Assembly (NCBI GenBank): GCA_051648405.1
Contig: JBOFFC010000134.1
Span: forward strand, 1 to 64,000
DNA: 64,000 bases
Direction of reading: 5' to 3'
Source: JBOFFC01 sp051648405
Lineage (GTDB): Bacteria; Planctomycetota; Planctomycetia; Pirellulales; Lacipirellulaceae
Shown here: in pieces, positions 56,058 through 64,000 of the stretch
Numbering within the stretch: position 1 is the stretch's first letter
How the letters are laid out: every line of letters begins with the position of its first letter
Position numbers and translations under genes: made by a program
The notes under the pieces: generated by a model
The model's database searches: none
Seen by the model: the letters and a program-made list of their open reading frames with translations, nothing else
Told to the model about the DNA's origin: nothing

Positions 56058-58286
56058 TTGGCCTTCCTCACCCCCGCACTGCTCGCCGGCGTGCTGCTGA
56101 TCGCGGCGCCGATCTTGCTGCACCTCGCCACGCGACGGCAGCCGCGGCGCGAGGTGTTCCCGGCGCTGCGCCTGCTGCGGAAGGAGATGCGGCGCACGGA
56201 GACGCGGCTGCAACTGCGGCGCTGGTTGCTGCTCGCCCTGCGCTGCGCTGCGATCGCGCTGCTCGCGCTGGCGCTCGCGCGCCCCGTGATGCGACCTCAA
56301 CCGGTGGGCGGGGAGGCCGGACTGGGCGCCGCAACGGGGCCGGCCGGCGAGGGGCTTGCGCTCGGCGTTGTGATCGACAACGCGCAGGGCGCCGCCTATC
56401 GGAGCGACAACCGCACGCGGCTCGACGCGGCCCGTGAGAACGCCGGGTGGTTGCTCGAACAAGCGCCGAGCGACGCCCGCGTGACGCTCGCCGACCGCTC
56501 GCGCGGGGGGCGGGCGATCGACGGCGACCGCGACGCGGCCCTCGTGCGGCTCGGGCGGATGACGATCGACCCCGCGTCGCGCTCGCTCGGCGCCGCGGTC
56601 CGCGACGCCCTGGAGCGACTCGCCGAGGCGCCCGCCGCGCGGCGCGAAGCGTACGTGTTCACCGACTTCTCCGCCGGCGCTTGGGACGACGCGGCGGAGA
56701 AGGACGTCCGCGACGCGCTCGACGAGCGACCGGGAGTCGCCGTGCGGCTAGTCGATGTCGGCGTCCCCGAGCCTCGCAACGTGGGGGTCGTCGCCGCGAC
56801 GCCGGCGAGCGAGTCGCTCGTGGTCGGCGAGCCTCTCGGCGTGCGCGTCACGCTCGCGGCTGCCGGCGCGTGGCCCGAGGGGATCGTCGCCCAACTGCTC
56901 CTCGACACGGGGGACGGCCCCGTGAAACGGGACGAGCGGAAGGTCGATCTGGAGGCCCCCACCGGCGACGGCGTGCAGCGCGAGACGTCGATCGAGTTCC
57001 TCGTCACCGGCCTCGAGCGAGGCTTCCACTCCGGCGAGGTGCGAGTGCTCGCCGCCGACGCCCTCGCCGAGGACGACCAGCGCCCGTTCTGCGTCGAGGT
57101 GACCGAGCCGCGGGCCGTCTGGTGCGTGGGCGCCAGCGAAGACGACGCGGTGTTCGTCCGCCAGGCGCTCGCCCCCGCGGGGGTCGCCGCGCGATTCCGG
57201 GTCGTGGCGACGTCGCTCGCCGAGTTCGAGTCACCCGCTCGCGCGCGCGAGCTTGCCTCCTCAAGTCCCCCGGCCTGCGTGTGGCTCCTCGACCCGCCGC
57301 CGTTCGACGATCCAGCCGCATGGCGTCGCCTCGCCGACTACACCGGCGCGGGAGGTTCGGTCGCGATCGCCTTGGGACGCAGCGCTTCGACCGAGGGAAT
57401 GGGCTCTACCGAGGGACTGGGCTCTACCAAGGGAGTGGGCTCGACCGACGCGCAGGCCCTCGTCCCCGCGCGGCTGCGCTGGCGGTCGCGCGAAGAGACG
57501 TACCTGCGGCCGACGACTTACGCGCACCCGGCGATCGCCGCGCTCTCCGACTACGCCGAGGCGATCCCCTGGAGCGCTTTCCCCGTGTTCCAGCGCTGGG
57601 AGCTCGAGTCGGTCGACCCGGCGGCGGCGATCGTCGCGACGTACGCCGACGGCTCGCCGGCGATCGTCGAGCGCCGCAGCGGCGCGGGGCGCGTGCTGCT
57701 GGTGACGACGTCGTTCTCCGACGGACTCAACGAGCCCGACCCGTGGAACCTGCTCCCCACGGGAGAGGACCCGTGGCCGTTTGTGCTGCTCGTCAATTCT
57801 CTGACCGACTACCTGAGCGGCGCCGGCTCGGCGCGGCTCAACTACACGGCGGGAGAGTCGGTCACGGTCCCCCTGCCCCCCGCGTTCGACGGCCCGGGGT
57901 TCATCCTGCGCACGCCGCGCGGCGAGGCGCTGCGGCAGGCGATCCCCCCCGGCCGACGCGACGTGGTGCTGGGCGTCGCCCAAGAGCCGGGCGCCTACCG
58001 CGCCGAGGCGGGGGGTGCCTCGGCGACGCTCGACCGGCGGTTCGCCGTGGCGCTCGACCCCGCGACGTCGCGCGTCGAACGAATCGACGCGGCGGCCCTG
58101 GTCGAGCGGCTCGGGCCCGACCGCGTGCGCCTGGTCGATGACCGCGCCGAGCTCGCAGCGTCGATCACGGTCGGCCAAGTCGGCCACGAGCTGTACGGCT
58201 GGGCGCTGGGCCTGGTGGCGCTCGTGTTCGCCGCCGAGCACCTCGTCTCGAATCGCTTCTACCGTGACGTAAAGGAAGGTCGATAG
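56058..58286 (+). CDS. BatA-type membrane protein with degenerate VWA domain
   Basis: The 742-residue protein starts at TTG with the BatA N-terminal module (FLTPALLAGVLLIAAPILLHLATRRQPRREVFPALRLLR, then RRWLLLALRCAAIALLALALARPV), two membrane helices. The VWA domain that follows has a broken MIDAS (VVIDNAQGAAYRSD instead of DxSxS). Later parts include a GATase-like region (WCVGASEDDAVFVRQAL, GSVAIALG) and a C-terminal membrane helix. An in-frame 18-base tandem repeat encodes STEGMG-STEGLG-STKGVG near residue 445-462. It forms the third true member of the moxR operon. Confidence 0.88.
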   Translation: MAFLTPALLAGVLLIAAPILLHLATRRQPRREVFPALRLLRKEMRRTETRLQLRRWLLLALRCAAIALLALALARPVMRPQPVGGEAGLGAATGPAGEGLALGVVIDNAQGAAYRSDNRTRLDAARENAGWLLEQAPSDARVTLADRSRGGRAIDGDRDAALVRLGRMTIDPASRSLGAAVRDALERLAEAPAARREAYVFTDFSAGAWDDAAEKDVRDALDERPGVAVRLVDVGVPEPRNVGVVAATPASESLVVGEPLGVRVTLAAAGAWPEGIVAQLLLDTGDGPVKRDERKVDLEAPTGDGVQRETSIEFLVTGLERGFHSGEVRVLAADALAEDDQRPFCVEVTEPRAVWCVGASEDDAVFVRQALAPAGVAARFRVVATSLAEFESPARARELASSSPPACVWLLDPPPFDDPAAWRRLADYTGAGGSVAIALGRSASTEGMGSTEGLGSTKGVGSTDAQALVPARLRWRSREETYLRPTTYAHPAIAALSDYAEAIPWSAFPVFQRWELESVDPAAAIVATYADGSPAIVERRSGAGRVLLVTTSFSDGLNEPDPWNLLPTGEDPWPFVLLVNSLTDYLSGAGSARLNYTAGESVTVPLPPAFDGPGFILRTPRGEALRQAIPPGRRDVVLGVAQEPGAYRAEAGGASATLDRRFAVALDPATSRVERIDAAALVERLGPDRVRLVDDRAELAASITVGQVGHELYGWALGLVALVFAAEHLVSNRFYRDVKEGR
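57388..57452 (+). repeat. In-frame 18-base tandem repeat
   Basis: Three successive units of about 18 bases (TCGACCGAGGGAATGGGC, TCTACCGAGGGACTGGGC, TCTACCAAGGGAGTGGGC) encode STEGMG, STEGLG and STKGVG in the BatA-like gene. The length keeps the frame, so copy number can vary without a frameshift. Confidence 0.85.
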
Positions 58287-58296
58287 GTGGATCAAG

Positions 58297-58403
58297 GGGA
58301 GATGATGGGGATGGACTACGCCGGCGCACGCCAACCGCAGTCGGAGGAATCAAGTCGCCGCAAGCGCTCGAACACACCGAACGGCCATCCCTACTATCTC
58401 CCC
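58297..58403. repeat. Inverted repeat GGGGAGATGATGGGGATGG downstream of the BatA-like gene
   Basis: The left arm at 58297-58315 and the right arm at 58385-58403 (inverted, GGGGAGATAGTAGGGATGG) match at 16 of 19. The element starts within ten bases of the BatA-like stop, as in the other gaps, but encloses no gene. The remaining bases up to 58548 show no other feature. Confidence 0.6.
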
Positions 58404-58548
58404 AGTCATCCCCCCATTTCCTTTCCGTAAGCCTCGCTGCGGAGTGGATCCCGTCGAGGCGGTGGGGCCGAAGGGGCGAGCGTGGTAAGCTCGGCCCCCC
58501 GTGGCGAGGCCACACCCGACGGATCGCTCGGAGCGACCAAGCAAGCCG

Positions 58549-60837
58549 ATGCAATGGAACTGGGACCCCGTCGGCGGCCTGTGGGTGACGGGGGGGCTCG
58601 CGCTGCTGCTAGCGCTGTTGCCGCTGGTTGCCCAACCGCGCGACGCCGCGCTGACCCCCGGCCGGCGCCGCTTGCTCGTCGCGCTGCGGCTCGGGGCGAC
58701 GCTGCTGCTGCTATTCGCGTGGCTGCGGCCGACCCTGGTGTGGGTCCGCAGCGAGACGCAGAAGGCGACCCTCGTGCTGCTGGCCGACGACTCGCGCAGC
58801 ATGAGTGTCGCCGACTCAATCGACGGCCAATCGCGCTACGCTGTGCTGCGGCGCGCTGTCGAGTCGAGCGCCGACCCCCTGGCGCTGCTCGCGCGGAAGC
58901 AAGACGTCCGCGCCTACCGATTCAGCGGGGGCTTCGACTCGATGGCGATCGACCGGGGGCGCGTCGCGCTTCCGGACGAGCCGACCGGCGAGGCGACTGC
59001 GCTCGGGGCGGCGCTTGAGCGCGCGCTCGACGACGCCGGCGACGGCCGGCTGCTGGGGATCGTCCTGCTGAGCGACGGCGCGCAGCGCGCCTTGCCGCCG
59101 CTCGACGCTTCGCCGCTGGCCGTCGCGCGGCGACTGGCCGCCGAGGGGACCCCCGTGTTCGCCTTCCCGATGGGGCAGCGCACGACGGGCGCACGCGAGG
59201 ACCTGGCGATCGAGGACCTCGTGGCCAGCGACTCGGCCTTCGCCGGCGCGCCGTTCGAGGCCACGGTCCGCCTCCGCGCGACCGGCTTCCCCAACCAAAC
59301 CGCCAGCGTGCGGCTGCTGTGGGAGAACCCCCAGGGGGCCGTCGATCCGGTCGATGCTGCCCGCATCGAGCTCGTCCCCGGGATCGACTCGTACCCCGTC
59401 ACGCTGCGCCACACGCCGACCGTCGCGGGGGAGTGGCGCCTGACCGTTATCGCCGACCCGATGGAAGGGGAGACGCTCACCGGCAACAACGAGACCAGCG
59501 CGTTCGTCAACGTCCGCGAAGGGGGCCTGCGGGTCCTGTACCTCGTCGGGGCGACCCGCGTCGGCGGAGCGCCCGGCGTCGAGCAACGGTTCGTACGCGC
59601 GTCGCTCGCAGCGTCGCCCGACCTGGTCGTCGATCGCGTCGTGTTCGACTACCGCCAACCGCAGCAGGGCTTGCCGCCGGCGCTGCGGCCGGGGGCCATC
59701 GACGTCGTCGTGCTCGACAACCTCGACTCCGACGCGCTGTCGCGCCCCGCGTGGCAGGCGCTCACCGAGCTCGTGCAGGACGGCGCCGGCCTCGCGGTCC
59801 TCGGCGGCACGCACAGCTTCGGCGCCGGCGGGTACCGATCGATCCCGCTCGAGAGCGTGCTCCCCGTCGAAGTGGGCCGCGCCGAGCGGCAGCTCTTCGG
59901 CGAGCCGATCCGCGACGACGTGCACGTGAAGGGGCCGCTGCGGATGGTCCCCTCGGCTCCGCTGGGGACCAACCACCCGGTGATGCGGCTCGGCTCGCGC
60001 GACGAATGGTCGAAGCTCCCGCCGCTCGACGGCGCCAACCGGCTCGACCGCGACCGCTTGAAGCCCAACGCCGCGCTGCTGGCCGAGGCCGAGGGGAGCG
60101 GCGCCCCGCTGGTGGTCGCCGGCCAGCCGGGCCTGGGGCGCGTGTTGGCGATCGCCGGGGACTCCACCTGGAGGTGGGTGCTCGAAGGGCACGACGACGC
60201 CCACCGGCGCTTCTGGCGGCAAGCCGTGCTGTGGCTCGCAAAGAAGGAAGACACGAACGACCGCCCCGTGTACGTCGAACTGAGCGGCCGCCGCGTGCAA
60301 CCCGGCGCGCGGCTCGACGCGACGCTGGGCGTCAACCTCCCGCAGCGCGTTGGGGCGAACAACGACGACCCGCAACGAGCCGCGACCATCCGCTACGAAG
60401 CGCGCGTGGTCGGCCCCGACGGCGCCGCGCGGCCGCTCGCCGTCGATGGGGGCCGCGTGCGCTCGACCGCCTCGGTGCGCGAGACGCAGGCCCCCGGCGA
60501 GTACGCCGTCGAGGTCCGCGCGCTCAAGGGAGACACGCCGCTAGGCGAAGCGCGGGCCCGGTTCGTCGTGCCGCGCGTGGACCTCGAGCTCGACCGCCCC
60601 GGCGCCGAACCCGAGACGCTGGCGCAACTCGCCGACGCGACCTCCGCCGCCGGCGGCCGGGTCCTCGCCCCCGAGGAGCTGCCGACCCTCCTCGAAGAGC
60701 TCGCCCGCCGCGACCCCGACCAAAAGCAAGAAGTCGTCAGCCGCTACACGCCGTGGGACACCTGGCCGTTCTTCCTTACGCTGGTGGCGACGCTGGTGGC
60801 CGAGTGGTGGCTGCGCCGCAAGTGGGGCATGCCGTAG
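58549..60837 (+). CDS. VWA and GATase-like membrane protein of the moxR cluster
   Basis: The 762-residue protein begins at ATG (MQWNWDPVGGLWVTGGLALLLALLPLVAQ) with two N-terminal helices (second LLVALRLGATLLLLFAWLRP), a VWA domain with intact MIDAS LVLLADDSRSMSVAD near 90-105, a beta-sandwich region (DLVASDSAFAGAPFEATVRL), a glutamine-amidotransferase-like domain (IDVVVLDNLDSDALS, GLAVLGGTHSFGAGGYRSIP) and a final membrane helix (TWPFFLTLVATLVAEWWL). It is probably the calcium/metal-dependent client of MoxR, with the preceding BatA-like protein as partner. A GTG 48 bases upstream is an alternative start. Confidence 0.88.
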   Translation: MQWNWDPVGGLWVTGGLALLLALLPLVAQPRDAALTPGRRRLLVALRLGATLLLLFAWLRPTLVWVRSETQKATLVLLADDSRSMSVADSIDGQSRYAVLRRAVESSADPLALLARKQDVRAYRFSGGFDSMAIDRGRVALPDEPTGEATALGAALERALDDAGDGRLLGIVLLSDGAQRALPPLDASPLAVARRLAAEGTPVFAFPMGQRTTGAREDLAIEDLVASDSAFAGAPFEATVRLRATGFPNQTASVRLLWENPQGAVDPVDAARIELVPGIDSYPVTLRHTPTVAGEWRLTVIADPMEGETLTGNNETSAFVNVREGGLRVLYLVGATRVGGAPGVEQRFVRASLAASPDLVVDRVVFDYRQPQQGLPPALRPGAIDVVVLDNLDSDALSRPAWQALTELVQDGAGLAVLGGTHSFGAGGYRSIPLESVLPVEVGRAERQLFGEPIRDDVHVKGPLRMVPSAPLGTNHPVMRLGSRDEWSKLPPLDGANRLDRDRLKPNAALLAEAEGSGAPLVVAGQPGLGRVLAIAGDSTWRWVLEGHDDAHRRFWRQAVLWLAKKEDTNDRPVYVELSGRRVQPGARLDATLGVNLPQRVGANNDDPQRAATIRYEARVVGPDGAARPLAVDGGRVRSTASVRETQAPGEYAVEVRALKGDTPLGEARARFVVPRVDLELDRPGAEPETLAQLADATSAAGGRVLAPEELPTLLEELARRDPDQKQEVVSRYTPWDTWPFFLTLVATLVAEWWLRRKWGMP

Positions 60838-61070
60838 TGAAACGGCACGAAGAAAGGAGGGAACCACAGATGAACGCAGATAAACCGGACCGCGAAGCGG
60901 CGTCCGTATCCCCCTCCTTCCTAAGGGGGAGGCCGTTCTTCTAGGGAACGGGGGAGGGGGCGCCCTGGGTACCAACGTCCTACCCCGCCATCGACGCGAC
61001 GGGTGCTACTCCGCCCTTCGGCTATACTGGTGCAGCAACCCTGCAACCGGACGTGACGAGGAGAACCACG
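60838..61070. other. Intergenic region with partial repeat arms
   Basis: The 233 bases contain one arm of the CGCAGAT family (ACCACAGATGAACGCAGATA, about 60862-60882) and a CCCCTCCTTCCTAAGGGGGA near-palindrome. The right part holds TATACT (61023-61028), a candidate -10 for the hicBA genes, without a clear -35. No gene was seen. Confidence 0.5.
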
Positions 61071-61292
61071 ATGAACCGCTCGCTCACGGCTGTCGTCCGC
61101 GCCGAAGACGACGTGTTCGTCGCGCTCTGCCCCGAGCTCGACGTCGCAAGCCAAGGCGAAACGCGCGACGCGGCGATCGCGAACCTCCGCGAGGCGGTCG
61201 AACTGTTCTTCGAGTGCGCGAGCGACGACGAGGTGAAGCGCCGCTTGGGTGGCGACGTCTACGTCACCCAGCTGGAGGTGGCGGTTGGGTAG
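61071..61292 (+). CDS. hicB: HicB-like antitoxin
   Basis: The 73-residue protein has the HicB pseudo-RNase fold core: LTAVVRAEDDVFVALCPELDVASQGETRDAAIANLREAVELFFE in outline, where the CPELDVASQG strand is typical. A good ribosome binding site GAGGAG lies eight bases before the ATG. HicB antitoxins bind HicA and usually repress their own operon. Here the antitoxin is first and the toxin second, the reverse of the classical order but common. Confidence 0.9.
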   Translation: MNRSLTAVVRAEDDVFVALCPELDVASQGETRDAAIANLREAVELFFECASDDEVKRRLGGDVYVTQLEVAVG

Positions 61293-61506
61293 GCTTCGAG
61301 TGCTCTCGGGGCGTGAGGTCTGCGCGATCCTCGCCGGGCATGGGTTCGTCGAGGTCAGGCGCCGCGGCAGCCACGTCGTCGTGCAGCGCATCGACGATGA
61401 CACGACGACGACCGTCCCGGTCCCCGATCACCGCGAACTTAAGGTCGGCACGCTGAGCTCGATCATCCGCCAGTCCGGCGTGCCGCGGAGTGAGTTCGAG
61501 GTTTGA
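61285..61506 (+). CDS. hicA: HicA-like mRNA interferase toxin
   Basis: The 73-residue product starts at TTG, overlapping the hicB stop by eight bases, and has the HicA double-stranded RNA-binding fold: LSGREVCAILAGHGFVEVRRRGSHVVVQR, with the catalytic His in RGSHVVV, and VPVPDHRELKVGTLSSIIRQSGV. HicA cuts mRNA when not bound by HicB. The gene pair is compact and may be mobile. Confidence 0.92.
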   Translation: MGRLRVLSGREVCAILAGHGFVEVRRRGSHVVVQRIDDDTTTTVPVPDHRELKVGTLSSIIRQSGVPRSEFEV

Positions 61507-61611
61507 CCGTTCGCTACTCCACTCACTCCGTGCGCGGCTCGCGGAGTACAGCGTAAGCTGCAAAGAGCCTCGCACGTAGTAAGCGGAACGCGCCACGAAG
61601 CGGGTTAAACC

Positions 61612-61665
61612 GCAAGGTTCTTCGCGCGTCCTTCGCGCCTCCGCGCCTTTGCGTGAGGCTTCTCA
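61612..61665. repeat. Solo arm of the GCGCAAAGG family
   Basis: CTTCGCGCCTCCGCGCCTTT followed by GCGTGAGGC lies just downstream of the quinone oxidoreductase gene (minus strand), starting eight bases from its stop. It is the same family as the two elements around top6A. Confidence 0.6.
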
Positions 61666-61672
61666 AAGCCTC

Positions 61673-62668
61673 TCAGCCGATCTCCACCACGATCTTCCCC
61701 ACCAGCTCCGCCGAGCGGTGGATCGTCGCCGCTTCTTGCAGGGCGTGCGCGGCGGCGGCTTCGGCGAGCGGGAAGCGGTGCGCGACCCGCGGCCGGTAGG
61801 CGCCCGACGCCAGCCAGCGTGACAGGTCGTCCGCGCAGACTTGCTGCTCGGCGGGGGTCGCCTTGAACATCACGAACCCGTGCAGGCGGCAGCCTTTGAC
61901 GTAGAACGGACCGACGGGGAGCGCGGGCTTCGCGTCGCGGCCGGCCATCACCACCAGTCGCCCGCGCTCGGCGAGCGCCGCGACCGCTTGCTCGAGGTCC
62001 GGCTCGCGGCGCGTCTCCCACCACACATCGACGCCGTTCGGCGCGAGGCGGCGGACCCCGTCGGCGATCGGCTCGGCAAGGTAATCGATCACCGCGTCGG
62101 CGCCGGCCGCGAGGGCCGCGGCGGCCTTTGTCGCCCCTCCGGCGGTCGCGATCACCCGCGCGCCGAGCGCCTTGGCGACCTGCACGACGGCCGAGCCGAC
62201 CCCCCCTGCCCCGCCGACCACCAGCAGCGTCTCCCCCTGGCGCAGGGCGACCTCGCGCACCAGGCCCAAGTGGGCCGTGATCCCCACCAGCGCCCCGGCC
62301 GCCGCCGACGCGTCGTCGATCCCGTCGGGAGTCGCGTAAGCGAACTGGGCGTCGATCGCCGCGTACTCGGCCATCGTCCCCTGGCGCCCGAGCAGCCCCT
62401 GGTTCGAGCCCCACACCCGCTGGCCGACCGCCAGGCCGCTGACCCCGGGCCCGAGCGCCTCGACCCGCCCCGCGAAGTCACACCCGGGGACGTAAGGTAG
62501 AGGGACCGCCATGGCGACCATCCCCGACCGCACGTAGGCATCGATCGGGTTCACCCCCGACACGGCCACACGCACCAGGACCTGCCCCGGCCCGACTTCG
62601 GGTTGCGGCAGGTCGCCCAGGCGGATCGAATCGGCGGGCCCCGGCTCGGTCACGTACGCGGCGCGCAT
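61673..62668 (-). CDS. NADPH:quinone oxidoreductase-like protein (zinc-independent MDR family)
   Basis: The 331-residue protein has the medium-chain dehydrogenase fold: N-terminal GroES-like part with SGVNPIDAYVRSGM and YVPGCDFAGRVEALG, then the NADPH motif LLVVGGAGGVGSAVVQVAKALGARVIAT near residue 145-172. The Cys cluster of zinc dehydrogenases is absent, as expected for quinone reductases. Members reduce quinones or enones with NADPH. The start ATG MRAAYVTEPGPADS is typical. Confidence 0.92.
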   Translation of the reverse strand: MRAAYVTEPGPADSIRLGDLPQPEVGPGQVLVRVAVSGVNPIDAYVRSGMVAMAVPLPYVPGCDFAGRVEALGPGVSGLAVGQRVWGSNQGLLGRQGTMAEYAAIDAQFAYATPDGIDDASAAAGALVGITAHLGLVREVALRQGETLLVVGGAGGVGSAVVQVAKALGARVIATAGGATKAAAALAAGADAVIDYLAEPIADGVRRLAPNGVDVWWETRREPDLEQAVAALAERGRLVVMAGRDAKPALPVGPFYVKGCRLHGFVMFKATPAEQQVCADDLSRWLASGAYRPRVAHRFPLAEAAAAHALQEAATIHRSAELVGKIVVEIG

Positions 62669-62836
62669 CGTCCCCCCCTACGCAAGATCCAACTCAGAAC
62701 GTCGAACTACGCTACGGGAGAGGGGTTGCGTGATGAAGGGGGGACGTCCGAGACGAGCTCGTTCTTCGTTTGGGGCCCGTCCCGATTCATAACTTCCTGA
62801 CGTGATCCCCCTCTCTCCCTTCCTTAACCGACAACA

Positions 62837-64000
62837 GTGATCTTCCCCCGCAAGACGAGCCGTGGCTTGCTGATCGTCGCCTCGCTGGCGGCGATCGGGT
62901 GGGGGCTCGTCACGGTCCCGCCGCGCGTGATGAGCGGGTACGAGTCCGCCACCAAGGCGGGTTCGTTCGCGGCGACGGCTTACCTGGCGCTAGTGACCCT
63001 CGGCGGCGCGGTGCTGCTGGGGCTCGCCCTCTGGGGGGGGTGGCGGCTGTGGGGGGCGACGCTGCTCACGCAGCGTCGCCAGTCGCGGCGCGCGAAAAAC
63101 CCCAGCGAGCTGTCACGCCGCGACCGCTCGTCGGAGCTCACCGACAACCTGGCCGCGAGCCGCGACCACGCCCTCGCCGCCAGCCCGAGGTTGCGGACCG
63201 AAATCGAGCGAGCGATCGCCGAGCTCGAAGCGAAGCACGCGACGAAGCGCCTCGAGATCGTCGCCTTCGGCACGATCTCCAGCGGCAAGTCGTCGCTACT
63301 CAACGCGCTCGCCGGCCGCGACGCCTTCACCAGCGACGTCGTCGGTGGCACCACGACCGAGCGGCAGAGCGTCCCCTGGCCCGACAGCGACTCGGTCGTG
63401 CTGGTCGATACGCCGGGGCTCGCCGAGGTGCAGGGGGAGTCGCGCGCCGCGCTTGCGGCCGAGTCGGCGAGCGAAGCGGACCTCGTGCTGTTCGTGGTCG
63501 ACGGGCCCTTCAAGGCGTACGAGCACGAGCTGCTGGAGCGACTCGCCGCGATGGAGAAGCGCCTCGTCGTCTGCCTGAACAAAGAAGACTGGTACGACCG
63601 CACGCAGCGCGAAGAGCTGCTCGGGCAGCTCCGCGAGCAGGTCCCGCGCCGCATCGACCCGCGCGACGTGGTCGCCGTCCGCTCGCGGGGGACTGTTCGG
63701 CCGGTGGTCCGCGTGTCGGCCGACGGGGTCGAGAGCCCCGGCACGGCGACGGTCGATCCCGACATCTCGCCGCTTGCCGAGCGGCTGATGGAGATCGTCC
63801 GGTCGGACGGCGGGGACTTGTTACTTGCCAACCTGCTGATGCAATCGCGCGGCCTGGTGGACGAGGCCAAGGAGCGCGTGCTGGAGACGCTCGACGCCGA
63901 GGCCGACGCGCTCATCGACCGCTACACGTGGGCCTCGGCCGGCGTGGCGGCGGTGAACCCGATCCCCGTGCTCGACCTGCTCGGGGGGAGCGCCGTGACG
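62837..64000 (+). CDS. Membrane-associated GTPase with DUF697-like C-terminal part (C-terminal end outside window)
   Basis: The visible 388 residues begin at GTG with two hydrophobic segments (GLLIVASLAAIGWGLVTVP and AYLALVTLGGAVLLGLAL). The G domain follows: G1 AFGTISSGKSSLLNAL (near 140-155), the Thr of G2 in GGTTTERQ, G3 VDTPG and G4 LNKED. The last part, FGV-like helical WASAGVAAVNPIPVLDLLGG, matches DUF697 helices. Bacterial dynamin/Era-related GTPases of this kind act at the membrane in stress or cell-envelope control. The frame is open at the window end. The GTG start lies after a short ACAACA leader. Confidence 0.88.
   Translation, partial: MIFPRKTSRGLLIVASLAAIGWGLVTVPPRVMSGYESATKAGSFAATAYLALVTLGGAVLLGLALWGGWRLWGATLLTQRRQSRRAKNPSELSRRDRSSELTDNLAASRDHALAASPRLRTEIERAIAELEAKHATKRLEIVAFGTISSGKSSLLNALAGRDAFTSDVVGGTTTERQSVPWPDSDSVVLVDTPGLAEVQGESRAALAAESASEADLVLFVVDGPFKAYEHELLERLAAMEKRLVVCLNKEDWYDRTQREELLGQLREQVPRRIDPRDVVAVRSRGTVRPVVRVSADGVESPGTATVDPDISPLAERLMEIVRSDGGDLLLANLLMQSRGLVDEAKERVLETLDAEADALIDRYTWASAGVAAVNPIPVLDLLGGSAVT

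Noticed and set aside
58816..60375. 519-codon minus-strand open frame
   Set aside because: Antisense to the VWA/GATase gene; no family features.

Overview
The window is a gene-dense, high-GC bacterial chromosome segment. Several traits point to a planctomycete, probably of the order Pirellulales (family-level placement near Lacipirellulaceae is inference only). These traits are a DUF1559 pseudopilin-like protein with an H-x9-DG tail, a PEP-CTERM exported protein, a secreted DUF1570-type protein, a moxR/DUF58/BatA/VWA/DUF4159 cluster, an LptD-like outer-membrane protein, and many gene starts without a Shine-Dalgarno sequence. I see 63 protein genes, one tRNA (His, GTG anticodon), no rRNA and no CRISPR array.

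Layout. 1-10.3 kb (minus strand): hisF (cut by the window edge), a DUF433/DUF5615 toxin-antitoxin-like pair, a PEP-CTERM protein, a DinG-like helicase, thiS-thiG, small envelope proteins, a YugP-like membrane zinc protease and a HerA-like ATPase. 10.4-24.3 kb: a Fic protein with a palindromic upstream site, a ferredoxin-thioredoxin-reductase-like protein, tRNA-His, secreted proteins, a sugar isomerase/epimerase, an MBOAT acyltransferase with an SGNH-like partner, a Gfo/Idh/MocA oxidoreductase, a CorA-like transporter, an AstE/AspA-like deacylase and a DUF4143 ATPase. 24.3-31.3 kb (minus): housekeeping genes glnE, miaB, fmt and def. 31.4-35.7 kb: an ExbB/ExbD/ExbD energy-transducing operon with a VWA protein and a TPR-like protein. 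35.8-38.6 kb: small exported proteins, a Uma2 nuclease, and a two-gene unit with a HEPN-like protein. 38.7-44.8 kb: the B and A subunits of DNA topoisomerase VI, split by a lipoprotein, a DUF1559 protein and a small toxin-antitoxin-like pair. 45-46.4 kb: two convergent VapBC modules. 46.4-53 kb: dgkA, the LptD-like protein and a DUF4159 protein. 53.1-60.8 kb: moxR-DUF58-BatA-VWA. 60.8-64 kb: hicBA, a quinone oxidoreductase and a GTPase cut by the window end.

The most unusual layer is intergenic. At least six families of short, purine/pyrimidine-biased repeats occur, mostly as inverted pairs that fill the space between a stop codon and the next start codon almost exactly. Two of these inverted pairs, at both junctions of the moxR-DUF58-BatA operon, enclose a gene for an S23-type four-helix-bundle protein. 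Other pairs of the same families enclose no gene. I read the first type as possible autonomous cassettes and the second as possible derivatives; this is inference. Related arms appear to have entered hisF in frame and to have displaced the miaB start codon (only CTG remains upstream of the first cluster cysteine). The topoisomerase VI A gene is flanked by two such hairpin elements.
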